Shown here piece after piece: positions 1 to 9,985 of a DNA stretch of 25,101 nt. The translations under genes and the position numbers were made by a program. The notes below the pieces were generated by a model. That model worked only from the letters and a program-made list of their open reading frames with translations. It had not been told where the DNA came from and searched no databases. Source of the DNA: Penium margaritaceum (taxonomy: Eukaryota > Streptophyta > Zygnematophyceae > Desmidiales > Peniaceae); the NCBI GenBank assembly GCA_023375785.1, contig SZWC01001179.1:203451-228551 (forward strand). The letters run 5' to 3'. How positions within the stretch are numbered: the stretch's first letter is position 1; the number at the start of each line of letters is the position of its first letter.

Positions 1-529
1 TGGGTGGGCATGGGTGATGGCTCCATGCCTTAGCCTGAGAAAAGAAAAAGGCAAGAGGTCCAGGGTCAAGACCTGATGGGAGAAATATCCAAAAAGGTCC
101 TTGGTCTTAGGATTGCCTTGTCAGAGTGTGCTGACTAGGATAAAGGTACCTCTCCTTACTTTTTAGGTGAGGTGAGATCCTTGTGTGCTAGCCATGGACA
201 CATGGCGATTCTCCATGGGTTTGTGGGTTATGTGACCACTAGGAGTGTGCCATGAGAGCATTCTCTAGCTCTCTAGGTCGTGTGTGAGTGGTCAGCCTGA
301 TTGCTAGGCTGATTTCCTCCCTTGTGTGAGATTATGGATTCTAGTGTGTGAGCCTTAGCCTCCATGGCTAAGTGGTGTGGCTTGTGAGAGGGCTGACTTG
401 CCCAAGCTCTAGCTCTATATGTACTCCATCATTTTGAGTGATTGAACAACCATCCTTCAGCACAAGTGATGCCCTTCCAATCACCCATGCTCGCTGCTTC
501 AAGGCTCCCTCTCTCCTCCATTTCCAACA
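1..529 (+). repeat. Family 1 LTR, right part (L1), cut by window start
   Basis: This matches the last 529 bases or so of the 738-bp family 1 LTR and ends with the terminal CCAACA at 524-529. It carries variants typical of the young copies D and E: the end reads CCATTTCCAACA (not CCAGATCCAACA), and it has ATGGATT where older copies have ATGGACT. By eye it differs from the 5' LTR of E at about 6 sites but from A's own 3' LTR at 16 or more. I therefore read it as the right end of a separate insertion (solo LTR or full element) inside A, not as A's 5' LTR. Confidence 0.9.
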
Positions 530-3049
530 CATTGATGATTTCAGCCGTTCCACTGTTCTGTACTTCCTTTCCTCCAAGGACCACTGCATTGACAGGTTCA
601 AGGAGTTCAAGGCCATGGTGGAGAACCAATCTGGCAAGAAGATAAAGGCGTTGCACAGCGACCGCGGTGGAGAGTACCTGAGCAAGGAATTCTAGGACTA
701 TCTCGCAGCAGCTGGCATCAAGGCGCAGCGTACCGCGCCGTACTTGCCGCAGCAGAACGGTGTAGTAGAACGCGCCAACTGTCCATTCTGGAGTCGGCGC
801 GCTCCATGCTGCATGCGGCTCGGCTGACCTACGACTTCTGGGCTGAAGCCGTGAGCACTACGGTCTACATCAAGAACCGCAGTCCAACTAAGGTGCTGGA
901 GCAGATGACGCCGTACGAGGCGTGGTTCGGAAAGAAGCCAAGCGTAGGTCATCTTCGCGCGTTTGGCATCTTGGCGCACATGCACGTGCCAAAGGAGAAG
1001 CGGCAAAAATGGGATGCGAAGAGTGCACAGATGCTGATGATTAGCTACGACGTGGCAAGCAAGGCGTATCGCCTCTACAAGAGGGATACAGGCCACGTCA
1101 TCATCTCCAGGGATGTCGTCTTCAACGAGAGGAACGTCATCGGTACCAACATCGTGTGTGAAGAGGCAGGAGAACCAACAGCTGACGAGACAGTGGGAGC
1201 AGAAATTCTTCCTGACCCTGTTTCTCCCGATCCTTCCTCCACTGTGACAGTGGGAGAATCACTCTACTCTCCCATGTCTGATGTTGTAGATACCGCAGCT
1301 TCATCGGCAGAAGCAGAGGAGGGAGATGTAGCACCACCAGCAGCAGCAGTTGTGCCAGCAGCACCGCGCCAACCGCCCGCTAACGCTCTAGCACCAGGTC
1401 GCAGGTACCCTCTTAGGGTGCGTTACAAGCCTGGTGAGCGCGGCCATTTCTGGATGCTGCAGAAACCAGAACAGATGAACGTCGCAGTTGCAGCAGATTC
1501 AGATGAGCCAACATCATACAAGGAGGCCATGGCTGCACCGGATGCAGCAGATTGGGCGCAAGCCGTGCAGCAGGAGATANAGTCGCAGCTGGACAACGGC
1601 ACGTGGGAGCTGACTGAGCGTCCACCAGGACGTAAGGTGATCAAGTGCAAGTGGGTGTTCAAGAAGAAGCGGGGAGCAGATGGTAACCTGGAAAAGTACA
1701 AGGCGAGGCTGGTCGCCAAGGGCTACTCGCAGCAGGAGGGCATCGACTACACAGAGACTTTTGCCCCTGTTGCAAAGTTTGCCTCTGTGCGCACGCTCCT
1801 CTCTTATGTACCAGCTGAGGACTTCGAGGTTCACCACATGGATGTCAAGACGGCATTCTTGAATGGTGACTTGGAGGAGGAGATCTACATGGAGCAGCCG
1901 GAGGGGTTTTTCATGGATGGCCAGGAGCACCTGGTCTGCAAGCTGCAGAAGTCGCTGTACGGCCTCAAGCAAGCGTCACGTGCTTGGAACCAGAAATTGG
2001 ATGCGGCATTGCAGTGCATGGGGTTTGAGCGCAGCGAGTGTGACTACAGCGTGTATCGCTGGCAGCATGAGCATGAGATCCTCATCATCATTGTCTATGT
2101 GGATGACATGCTCCTCCTTTCCAATAGCATGTCTGCACTACAGGAGTTCAAGGAAGCCATGCAAGAGCGCTTCTAGATGTCTGATCTCGGGGAGGCATCA
2201 TACTTCCTCGGTATCCAGATCACGCGTGACCGCAAGTCACGCTCTCTCTCGCTGCAGCAGAGCCGCTACATCAAGGATGTTTTGCAGTGGTTCGGCATGG
2301 CAGAGGCAAAACCCATCGGCACACCGCTGGAGACGCGGCAGTACCTCGTGAGCTTCAATGGAGAAGCAAATGCAACTGAGCGGCAGAAGTACCAAAGCGC
2401 CGTCGGTAGTCTCATGTACCTGATGGTCGCAACCAGGCCGGACCTCGCACAGGCTGTGAGCGCTGTGAGCCAGCACATGGCTAATCCCGGACCGGAGCAC
2501 CAGAAGGCAGTGAAGCGGATCTTCCGCTACCTTGCTGGAACCATCAACATCGGCATCACATACAACGGCAATGACAACAGCATCATCGGCTACACAGACG
2601 CAGATTGGACTTCAAACCCTGAGGACCGCAAGTCTATCTGTGGACATGTGTTCCTCATGAATGGTGGAGCCATCAGCTGGTGCAGCAAGCGGCAAGTGGT
2701 CGTGGCGACCTCGAGCACAGAAGCTGAGTACGTATCTCTCAGCTTTGGAGCCAAGGAAGCAGTTTGGCTCCAACGTCTCATGGCAGAGATGAGTGGGACT
2801 GCAGTAGTTCCAATTCCTGTGCGCGTCGGCAACTAGAGCGCAATCGCACTCGCCAAGAATCCTGAGCACCATGCACGCACCAAGCACATTGATATCGCAT
2901 ATCATTTCATCAGGCACATCGTGCAGGAGGGTGCTATCAAGCTGGAGTTTACTCCAACCAGCAAGCAGGTTGCTGATTTCTGCACCAAGCCAGTGACCCG
3001 TGAGAAGCAGCAGTTTTGCATGAAGGCATGTGGACTCAGCCCACTCTGA
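530..3049 (+). pseudogene. pol: Copia pol remnant of A: integrase core, RT and RNase H
   Basis: Pol makes the integrase, reverse transcriptase and RNase H that copy and insert the element. Seen here: the end of the integrase core (IDDFSR, SDRGGEYLSKEF, PQQNGV.ERAN), the integrase C-terminal part (AYRLY...VIISRDVVFNE), an acidic Ala/Pro linker, RT (KCKWVFKKKRG, FAPVAKFASVRTLLSY, KTAFLNGDLEEEIYMEQPEGF, YGLKQASRAWN) with the catalytic YVDD at 2096-2107, and RNase H (TDADW, SSTEAEY) ending in ...CGLSPL and TGA at 3047-3049. It is broken by stops at 693-695 (CAG to TAG), 2174-2176 and 2834-2836 (CAG to TAG), and by a short deletion near 780 that shifts the frame just after the catalytic Glu of integrase. 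One ambiguous base lies at 1580, where sister copies have C. The longest open piece is 806-2176. Confidence 0.92.
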
Positions 3050-3056
3050 CTGTGGC

Positions 3057-3068
3057 AAAGTGGGAGAT
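3057..3068 (+). other. Polypurine tract of A
   Basis: The purine-rich AAAGTGGGAGAT lies directly before the LTR start TGTTGG. The same string precedes the 3' LTRs of D and E. In copia elements this tract primes plus-strand DNA synthesis and so sets the left edge of the LTR. Confidence 0.8.
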
Positions 3069-3806
3069 TGTTGGGAAAGGAGCCATCTGGCTCAGTTTCA
3101 GGTCCACAGGAGCAAGTTCCAGGAAAGTTCCAGATGCCTGCTTCGATCGCCGATCCAACTTCACCATTGAAAAGATCAGGTGGCAAAATAACTACGGTCC
3201 AAGTTTGAGGCCGATCCAACGGTCGGATTGGGAGATATGAATTTTCGAAGTTTTGGGGGTCATGGACCGTCGATGTCTGGGTGGGCATGGATGATGGCTC
3301 AATGCCTTAGCCTGGGAAAAGAAAAAGGCAAGAGGTCCAGGGTCAAGACCTGATGGGAGAAATATCCAAAAACGTCCTTGGTCTTAGGATTGCCTTGTCA
3401 GAGTATGCTGACTAGGATAAAGGTACCTCTCCTTACTTTTTAGGTGAGGTGAGATCCTTGTGTGCTAGCCATGGACACATGGCGATTCTTCATGGGTTTG
3501 TGGGTTATGTGACCACTAGGAGTGTGCCATGAGAGCATTCTCTAGCACTCTAGGTCGTGTGTGAGTGGTCAGCCTGATTGCTAGGCTGATTTCCTCCCTT
3601 GTGTGAGATTATGGACTCTAGTGTGTGAGCCTTAGCCTCCATGGCTAAGTGGTGTGGCTTATGAGAGGGCTGACTTGCCCAAGCTCTAGCTCTATATGTA
3701 CTCCATCATTTTGAGTGATTGAACAACCATTCTTCAGCACAAGTGATGCCCTTCCAATCACACATGCTCGCTGTTCCAAGACTCCCTCTCTCCTCAAGTT
3801 CCAACA
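3069..3806 (+). repeat. Family 1 LTR, 3' LTR of A (738 bp)
   Basis: This is a full-length LTR from TGTTGG to CCAACA. It carries the older-type base ATGGACT and a divergent end (CTCAAGTTCCAACA). It differs clearly from L1, so the two are not a pair made in one insertion. Confidence 0.93.
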
Positions 3807-3925
3807 TATACATCATAGTGAATCAGGTCCAAGATTGCTACTCCACATTGTCTATTACGATGAAAGAGCTTCCTCTTTGCCTTACCTTGGAGGCATGGCT
3901 CACATAACTTTTTGCAGTTTCCCTC
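3807..3925 (-). pseudogene. pol: F pol: start of integrase (zinc-binding CC half)
   Basis: The minus strand reads ...KLQKVMCEPCLQGKAKRKLF...LIHYDV, matching the second (Cys-Cys) half of the copia integrase zinc finger and the segment leading to the first catalytic Asp. The first (His-His) half is on the other side of element B, in 6643-6878 (CHRQFAHV). If B and one copy of CCCTC are ignored, the reading frame continues without a shift from KAKDEG into KLQKVM. The A insertion at 3807 cuts the frame just after the Asp. Confidence 0.78.
3921..3925. repeat. Target-site duplication CCCTC, left of B
   Basis: CCCTC directly precedes the TGTTGG start of B's 5' LTR and is repeated directly after the CCAACA end of its 3' LTR (6643-6647). 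Five base pairs is the usual copia duplication length. Confidence 0.9.
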
Positions 3926-4660
3926 TGTTGGACGAGGAACCATCCGGCTCAGTTTCAGGTCCACAGGAGCAAGTTCCAGGAAAGTACAAGATTCCTGCTC
4001 CGATCGTCAATCCGAATTTCTCATTAGAAAGATCAGGTGGCAAAATGTCTATGGTCCAAGTTTGAGGCCGATCCAATGGTCAGGTTCCAAGAAATGCATT
4101 TTCAAACTTTTGAGGGTCATGGACCGTCAATGTCTAGGTGGCCATGGTTGAAAGCTCCATGCCTTAGCCTGAAAAAAGAACAAGGCGAGAGGTCCAGGGT
4201 CAAGACCTGATGGGAGAAACATCCAAAAAGGTCCTTGGTCTTAGGATTGCCTTATCAGAGTGCTGACTAGGATAAAGGTACCTCTTCTTACCCTTTAGGT
4301 GAGGTGAGATCCTTGTGTGCTAGCCATGGACACATGGCGATTCTCCATGACTTTGTGGGTTATATGACCACTAGGAGTGTACCATGAGAGCATTCTCTAG
4401 CTCTCTAGGTCGTGTGTGAGTGGTCAGCCTGATTGCTAGGCTGATTTCCCCCTTGTGTGAGATTATGGACTCTAGTGTGTAAGCCTTAGCCTCCATGGCT
4501 AAGTGGTGTGGCTTGTGAGAGGGCTGACTTGCCCAAGCTCTAGCTCTATATGTACTCCATCATTTTGAGTGATTAAACAACCATTCTTCAGTACAAGTGA
4601 TGCCCTTCCAATCACACATGCTCACTGCTCCAAGGCTCCGCCTTTCCTCCAGATCCAATG
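3926..4660 (+). repeat. Family 1 LTR, 5' LTR of B (735 bp)
   Basis: It starts TGTTGGACGAGG, is collinear with the other LTRs and ends CCAATG (normally CCAACA) directly before the primer binding site. It diverges strongly from B's 3' LTR, mostly in the first 250 bases. Confidence 0.92.
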
Positions 4661-4662
4661 TT

Positions 4663-4674
4663 TGGTATCAGAGC
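4663..4674 (+). other. Primer binding site of B (initiator-Met tRNA type)
   Basis: TGGTATCAGAGC lies two bases after the LTR end. This is the usual copia site complementary to the 3' end of initiator methionine tRNA, which primes minus-strand DNA synthesis. Confidence 0.88.
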
Positions 4675-5178
4675 CAAGTTCTGCCACTTTCAGCCAGCAT
4701 AGGCCGTCACTTTGAGAGTGACGTTCGGCCAGGGCTACACACTTTTCTATGAGGAAGACTGTCGCCTTGTGATGACCATAACTCTCTTGTTTCTTTGTCA
4801 AATTTAAAAAGTAGCAGATGCGAATTGTAGTATTTTTCCTAAACTTTCCATTGGTGGAAAAATATTTGCATTCCATTGATTAATTTGGGAGAAATGCTAT
4901 TTACAAGCTGGCTGCTCTGAGTTGGAGTAGGAGCAGAAGCATACCCTATTTTCAAGAGGGCATATCTGTTAAAATCCCCTGTTGATGAACCTGTTTTATG
5001 CGTCGATGTGAAATGTATTGAGCTGAATGTTTTAGAGGTGGGTTTTGTTTTTGAAAATTGTTAGTCTGCTGGCATTTACAGTCCATTTTCTGTCAGACAG
5101 ATTTCTGGCAGAAGCAGTAACAGAAGCAGGCATAGCGCCGCCATCCAAGGGTAGCGCTGAGCATCACCAAGGCTCAAA
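4675..5178 (+). other. Untranslated leader of B
   Basis: Non-coding leader between primer binding site and gag, collinear with the leaders of C and E but shorter. Roughly 115 bp are missing just after the hairpin at 4706-4722, removing the copy of the CGATCCAACGGTCGG-type motif that C and E retain. No open frame of note. Confidence 0.7.
4706..4722 (+). other. Conserved leader hairpin (B)
   Basis: GTCACT, loop TTGAG, AGTGAC: a perfect 6-bp stem located 31 bases after the primer binding site. The same stem is present in C and E. Confidence 0.6.
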
Positions 5179-5904
5179 ATGGCAGGAGCTGGCGTTGTGA
5201 CAGCAGCCGAGCCTTTAGAGAGGCTGGAGGGACGCACCAAATTCACGTTTTAGAAGATCCGTACCCGACTCCTTTTGGAGGAGAGGGGCTTGTGGGAGGT
5301 GGTGAGCGGCAACGAGCCGGCTCCAGTTCAATAGGCAAAAGGCATTACCACAGCACAGGTGGTGGCGGGGAAGACTCCGCAAAAGGGTGCTGCTGATGCG
5401 GATTCTTCTGCAGCTGTACCAGCGGTGCATGAGGAGGGGTCGGACACGTTGTGCAAGACGTATGAGAGCAAGGATCCTGCATTCCTCATGTTTTTGGAGG
5501 AAAAGATGATGGCGCTTAAGATACAAGGTGGTGAAGGGATGGAGGCATATCTGGACAGGGCAAAGGAGCTGGCGAAGTAACTAAGAGCGGCCAGCAACCT
5601 TGTAGAAGAGACACGCTTCATCCTCCTCTTGTTCAGGGGACTCCCAACCAGCTACAATACGGTACAAGAGACGCTGGAGTGCCAGCCAACTCTCGACCTC
5701 GACTTCATCTGCACACACCTGGTACAGGTGGAATTGCATCGCAATGCAGTAAAGTGCAATGGTGCCGGCAACTGTAAAGAAGCTTTTGTGGCCAAGAGCT
5801 TACGCAACCAGCAACAGCAACAATAGTCTCGACAGCAGAAAGGCAGAAAGAAAGGCAAATGCCACTAGTGCCACAAAGAGGGACACTACAAAAAGGAGTA
5901 TTTC
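5179..5904 (+). pseudogene. gag: Copia gag remnant of B
   Basis: Gag is the structural protein that packages element RNA. The ATG at 5179 follows CTCAAA as in C and E, and the product starts MAGAGVVTAAEPLERLEG. It matches E gag through the central gag domain (KMMALK.QGGEGMEAYLDRAKELAK, LLFRGLPTSYN) into the knuckle (GHYKKE). Breaks: TAG at 5251-5253 (TGG to TAG), TAG at 5332-5334 (CAG to TAG), TAA at 5578-5580, a stop inside the knuckle, and an in-frame deletion of about 33 codons near 5435 with GAGGAG/GGAGGGG repeats at its ends. The frame runs straight into the LTR at 5905. Confidence 0.9.
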
Positions 5905-6642
5905 TGTTGGGAAAGGAGCCATCTGGCTCAGTTTCAGGTCCACAGAAGAAAGTTCCAGGAAAATATTCCATGCCTGCTCGGATCGTCGATTACACTTCTT
6001 CATTGGAAAGATCAGATGGCCAAATGTGTACGGGTCAAGTTTGCGGCCGATCCAACGGTCGGATTGGGAGATATGAATTTTCAAAGTTTCGGGGATCATG
6101 GACCGCCGATGTCTTGGTGGCCATGGGTGATGGCTCCATGCCTTAGCCTGAGAAAAGAAAAAGGCAAGAGGTCCAGGGTCATGACCTGATGGGAGAAATA
6201 TCCAAAAAGGTCCTTGGTCTTAGGATTGTCTTGTCAGAGTGTGCTGACTAGGCTAAACGTACCTCTCCTTTCTTTTTAGTTGAGGTGAGATCCTTGTGTG
6301 CTAGCTATGGACACATGGCGATTCTCCATGGGTTTGTGGATTATGTGACCACTAGGAGTGTGCCATGAGAGCATTCTCTAGCTCTCTAAGTCGTGTGTGA
6401 GTAGTCAGCCTGATTGCTAGGCTTATTTCCCCCCTGGTGTGAGAGTATGGACTCTAGTATGTGAACCTTAGCCTCCATGACTAAGTGGTGTGGCTTGTGA
6501 GAGGGCTGACTTGCCCAAGCTCTAGCTCTGTATGTACTCCATCATTTTGAGTGATTAAACAACCATTGTTCAGCACAAGTGATGCCCTTCCAATCACACA
6601 TGCTCGCTGCTCCAAGGCTCCCTCTCTCCTCCAGATCCAACA
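5905..6642 (+). repeat. Family 1 LTR, 3' LTR of B (738 bp)
   Basis: Full-length TGTTGG...CCAACA, older subtype ending CCAGATCCAACA. It starts immediately after the gag knuckle with no polypurine tract before it, and is followed by the CCCTC duplication. Confidence 0.94.
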
Positions 6643-6647
6643 CCCTC
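6643..6647. repeat. Target-site duplication CCCTC, right of B
   Basis: Second copy of CCCTC, directly after the 3' LTR of B. See 3921-3925. Confidence 0.9.
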
Positions 6648-8152
6648 ATCCTTGGCCTTGCATCCCTCCATCCCGTGAACCACTTCGTACTGCTGCATTG
6701 CTTCTAATGTGCTTTCGGCCACATGGGCAAACTGCCTGTGGCACAGCTCAGCATCTGTGTCGGTGGAGTTGGCCGCAATGGTGACGACTTGTGGTGCAAT
6801 ATCAGGCTTTGGAGATTTGGGTTGTTTAATCATCGCATATCCCTTATTTGTAGTTCCAAGGAGTTTGGTCTTTAGCACGTAGAGCCCATCAACTCTTGGG
6901 ACCTGTACGACGAGAATCTACTTAGGATACGAGATCTTGATGTCCTTGTTCTTGACAATCACGGCCTCCTCCTCCGTAAAGATGACCGTGATGTTGTGGT
7001 CCTTGATTTTGGACACTGACAAGAGGTTTGCCGTAAATCACGGCATGTAGACGATGTTGTCGAGCTTCAAGTCTTTTTCAGCACCATTCACGTTGATGCT
7101 GATCAACTTATCTCCCTCGCCTTGCGCATGGACAAGGCTACCGTTGGCACACCTGAAGTGATGTTTAGTGTCCCTAATGGGGATGAATCCATCCTTCTCC
7201 CTTGAAGAGTGGTAGTTCATGCCAGAGTCGATCCCATAGTCTCCACGCTTGAGCAGTGCCACTCCCTTGGTTGCCGGCACGCTCTCAGCGATCATGTTCG
7301 TCAACTCCTTCTTACCTTTGCCTTTGCCCTCATATGTGCCACCATCTCCGTCTTCCTTCTTCGGATACTTGCACTCTCGTGTCCAATGCCCAGGCTTGCC
7401 ACAGTTATGGCATTTCCTAGGACGCTTTCAAATCTTTCTACCGCCACCATTGCCTTTTCCTCTACTGCCATCGCTTCTGCTGCTACTTTGACCAGAAGAG
7501 GAATTGTTGCCACGACCACTCTAGTGTGTAGCATAGGCTGAAATGTTAGCCTCACTACTGCTATGACGCATGGCCTCGTTGCATACATACTCGGACACTG
7601 TCTCATACCTCAAATCCTCCTCTTTCCTACCGCCAAAGACGATGATCAGATGATCCCAACTTTCAGGTAGCGCACCATGAGGAGGATCATGTCCTGTATG
7701 TTGGTGTTGATTTCCCAGTTTATTTGGGTCACTTGTTGCAGCAATCCTTGAAACTACAACAGGAAGTCCGAAATGGACTCTCCCTTGCTCACCCTCATCG
7801 CAATGAGCTTTTGCAAGATGAAGAGGTGATTTGTAAGAGCCGTTGATTGGTGTACATGTGCAAGCTTCTCATAAGTCTTTGATGCATGTGTGATACCTTG
7901 TGGATAGATATGCTGTAACTCATATACTCATGTCACAAGAATCGCAAGTGCCATGTCATTTCTGACACTCCACGCTTCATATCCAGGATCTGTTTTTGGA
8001 GATTCAACCTCTTCTCCAAGGAACATCTTCAAGTAGCCACGCACCCTCATGACAATCTCAAATTGCCATCTCTACAAGGGAAAACTACACCCTATGAACT
8101 TTGACATCCCACCATTGACCTGCTCAAGAGTGAGTATCGTGGGAGTCGTCAT
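6643..8152 (-). pseudogene. gag-pol: F gag-pol remnant: gag, CCHC knuckle, protease, pre-integrase
   Basis: Read on the minus strand from the ATG at 8152. Gag starts MTTPTILTLEQVNGG and continues through a copia-type gag domain (YEAWSVRNDMALAILV, YEKLAHVHQ, ESISDFL). A CHNCGKPGHWTREC knuckle follows near 7410-7370, then protease with DSG (the GIDSGMNY segment at about 7230) and a NLLSVSKIKDHN stretch, then the pre-integrase region ending in the His-His half of the integrase zinc finger (LCHRQFAHVAESTLEAM). At least five in-frame stops occur, plus at least one frame change between gag and the knuckle. The protease Asp-Ser-Gly is kept, but the following residues are Met-Asn rather than the common Ala-Ser/Thr. 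It is non-functional. The protein is unlike family 1, so this is a different copia lineage. Confidence 0.85.
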
Positions 8153-8193
8153 ACTGTTTCTTTGCTTTGTCGTAGCGGATGTAGGCTGATCTA

Positions 8194-8211
8194 GGCTCGT
8201 ATCTGCTACCA
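8194..8211 (-). other. Primer-binding-site-like sequence of F
   Basis: On the minus strand TGGTAGCAGATACGAGCC sits four bases after the presumed LTR end (...CATTCA) and about 40 bases before the gag ATG. It resembles the TGGTATCAGAGCC site with an insertion, so it is either a decayed initiator-Met site or one for another tRNA. Confidence 0.5.
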
Positions 8212-8528
8212 ATTTGAATGGTGTAGATCCGTTGCTTACCCCTTAGCCGTTGATCGCCTGCAAATAGAGAAGAATGCTCACTAGCAAACCCTGGGTCATG
8301 CTTCCAAGGGCAGAGCTTGTCCAAGTTAGGGTCGAAGGGTCGTACCTCCAAAGGTAGAGCTTATCCTTGGCCCTTGTCCGCTAAGTGCCAGCACCCGCTG
8401 TTGGAGCTGATGGAGCAGATGGAGCAAGTGGAGCTGATGAAGTTGATGCGTACTGCAAGATAGAGAGGGCGAGAGAGTACGCAAAAGCATGCCTTACAAC
8501 TAGTCAGTGTGGGCCCTTTGTCAACCCG

Positions 8529-8673
8529 CCGACCGCTCTTGGTATTGCAACCAAGAGATGATATCATCCTCACAGCCAAGGTTCCACTGTGAGCAGTTCA
8601 TAGGAATCACTTCCTTGCACTGAGTCCTTAGTACCTGGTCACTTTCGCGCAAGAGCAAACTCCTTGGGCTTAG
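8529..8673 (+). repeat. Inverted arm, left (about 145 bp)
   Basis: This stretch is the reverse complement, at roughly 80% identity by eye, of 9986-10131. It begins CCGACCGCTCTTGG and ends CCTTGGGCTTAG. It also holds a local palindrome, CTCTTGGT...ACCAAGAG. Confidence 0.8.
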
Positions 8674-8863
8674 ACCAATTAATGCTTCTTTAGTGTCTGC
8701 CTCTCGTGGACAACTCTCAAAGGAGTGTCAAAGGTAAGAATTGTACTCAATGACAGGCAACTGACACGTTCTTATAGTCCTAGAGCCAGCCTTTAGCCTA
8801 GGCACACAGTGGCTCCTTGGATGAGCCACTTTGGGGGCAATCTTGATTACGTCATCCCCCCTG

Positions 8864-8868
8864 CCTAC
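8864..8868. repeat. Target-site duplication CCTAC, left of solo LTR K
   Basis: CCTAC directly before TGTTGG. Repeated at 9607-9611 directly after CCAACA. Confidence 0.93.
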
Positions 8869-9606
8869 TGTTGGGAAAGGAGCCATCTGGCTAAGTTTCA
8901 CGTCCACACGAGCAAGTTCCAGGAAAGTACCAGATGCCTATTCTGATCTTCAATCTAACTTCATCATTAGAAAGATCAGGTGGCAAAATGTCTACGGTCC
9001 AAGTTTAAGGTCGATCCAACAGTCGGATTGGGAGATATGAATTTTCAAAGTTTTTGGAGTCATCGACCGCCGATATCCGGGTGACTATGGGCGATGGCTC
9101 CATGCCTTAGCCTGAGAAAAGAAAAAGGCAAGAGGTCCAGGGTCAAGACCTGATGGGAGAAATATCCAAAAGGGTCCTTGGTCTTAGGATTGCCTTGTCA
9201 GAGTGTGCTCACTAGAATAAAGGTACCTTTCCTTACTTTTTGGGTGAGGTGAGATCCTTGTGTGCTAGTCATGGACACATGGCGATTCTCCATGGGATTG
9301 TGGGTTATCTGACCACTAGAACTGTGCCATGAGAGCATTTTCTAGCTGTCTAGTTCGTGTGAGAGTAGTCAGCCTAATTGCTAGGCTGATTTCCTCCCTT
9401 GTGTGAGATTATGGACTCTAGTGTGTGAGCCTTAGCCTCCATGGCTGAGTGGTGTGGCTTGTGAGAGGCCTGACATGCTCAAGCTTTAGCTCTCTATTTA
9501 CTCCATCATTTTGAGTGATTGAACAACCATTCTTGAGCACAAGTGATGCCCTTCCAATCACACATGCTCGCTGCTCCAAGGCTTCCTCTCTACTCCAGAT
9601 CCAACA
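8869..9606 (+). repeat. Family 1 solo LTR K (738 bp)
   Basis: A complete LTR, TGTTGG to CCAACA, with no internal element sequence on either side and a perfect 5-bp duplication. The interrupted family 2 LTR continues across it: the copy at 11583-12177 matches both flanks as one uninterrupted stretch with a single CCTAC. It is the product of LTR-LTR recombination that removed the body of an element. Confidence 0.95.
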
Positions 9607-9611
9607 CCTAC
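9607..9611. repeat. Target-site duplication CCTAC, right of solo LTR K
   Basis: Second copy of CCTAC. See 8864-8868. Confidence 0.93.
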
Positions 9612-9985
9612 ATGACGCTCCCTGTGACCGCCAAGTGGTGCAAGCCACCAGGAAGGACCTTGAAATGTTCTAAGATGTCACTTAGAACTGTCTTGTACCC
9701 TTTTTTAACACAAAGAAAATTAGTCCCGGGACTTGGTTTTGACCCACTGACCTCTTCCTTGAGTGACTAACTCTGGAACGTCTAAGCCACAAGGAGTTGT
9801 CCTAGGTAGTATTTGCTGGCTATACTATCCAGATTAGACCAAGGGGACTTGCTCCAAAGGAGCAGTGCATGCCTTGTCTATCGAGACCAGACTTAGAGGA
9901 CTTACTCCAAGTGAGTAGTGCATGCCTAGTCCATCCTGTACCTGTTTTAATATCACACATGGACAAGGAGCATATCAGGTCAACA

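Larger units (their letters stand above)
530..3806 (+). mobile_element. Element A: family 1 copia remnant (partial pol + 3' LTR)
   Basis: The internal sequence starts abruptly in the integrase core and runs through RT and RNase H to a polypurine tract and a full 738-bp 3' LTR. Primer binding site, gag, protease and the N-terminal part of integrase are not in the window. The bases after the 3' LTR (3807 onward) resume the minus-strand family 2 element F, so A was inserted into the integrase gene of F. The expected 5-bp duplication at this end would be TATAC (3807-3811). The matching copy lies left of the window. Confidence 0.88.
3926..6642 (+). mobile_element. Element B: gag-only, deleted family 1 element with intact target duplication
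   Basis: B has two LTRs (735 and 738 bp), a primer binding site, a shortened leader and a decayed gag, with no pol and no polypurine tract. Gag is cut inside the CCHC knuckle and joined directly to the first base of the 3' LTR. Matching CCCTC on both sides and the continuous frame of F across it show that the whole unit sits in one insertion site. The two LTRs differ at many positions, so B is old. Confidence 0.9.

Noticed and set aside
4663..4674. Possible tRNA gene fragment
   Set aside because: TGGTATCAGAGC is a primer binding site, complementary to a tRNA end and placed just after an LTR; no cloverleaf can be drawn around it.
3926..6642. Nested solo LTR inside B's gag, as an alternative to a deleted element
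   Set aside because: The right side of the LTR at 5905-6642 does not resume gag but family 2 sequence, and CCCTC matches the left side of B's 5' LTR, so the LTR is B's own 3' end.
6551..6784. Small plus-strand open frames that begin in LTR ends (also 438, 3715, 9543)
   Set aside because: They start at ATGs at the LTR end and run into whatever follows; no homology to each other beyond the LTR and no domain. Chance frames.
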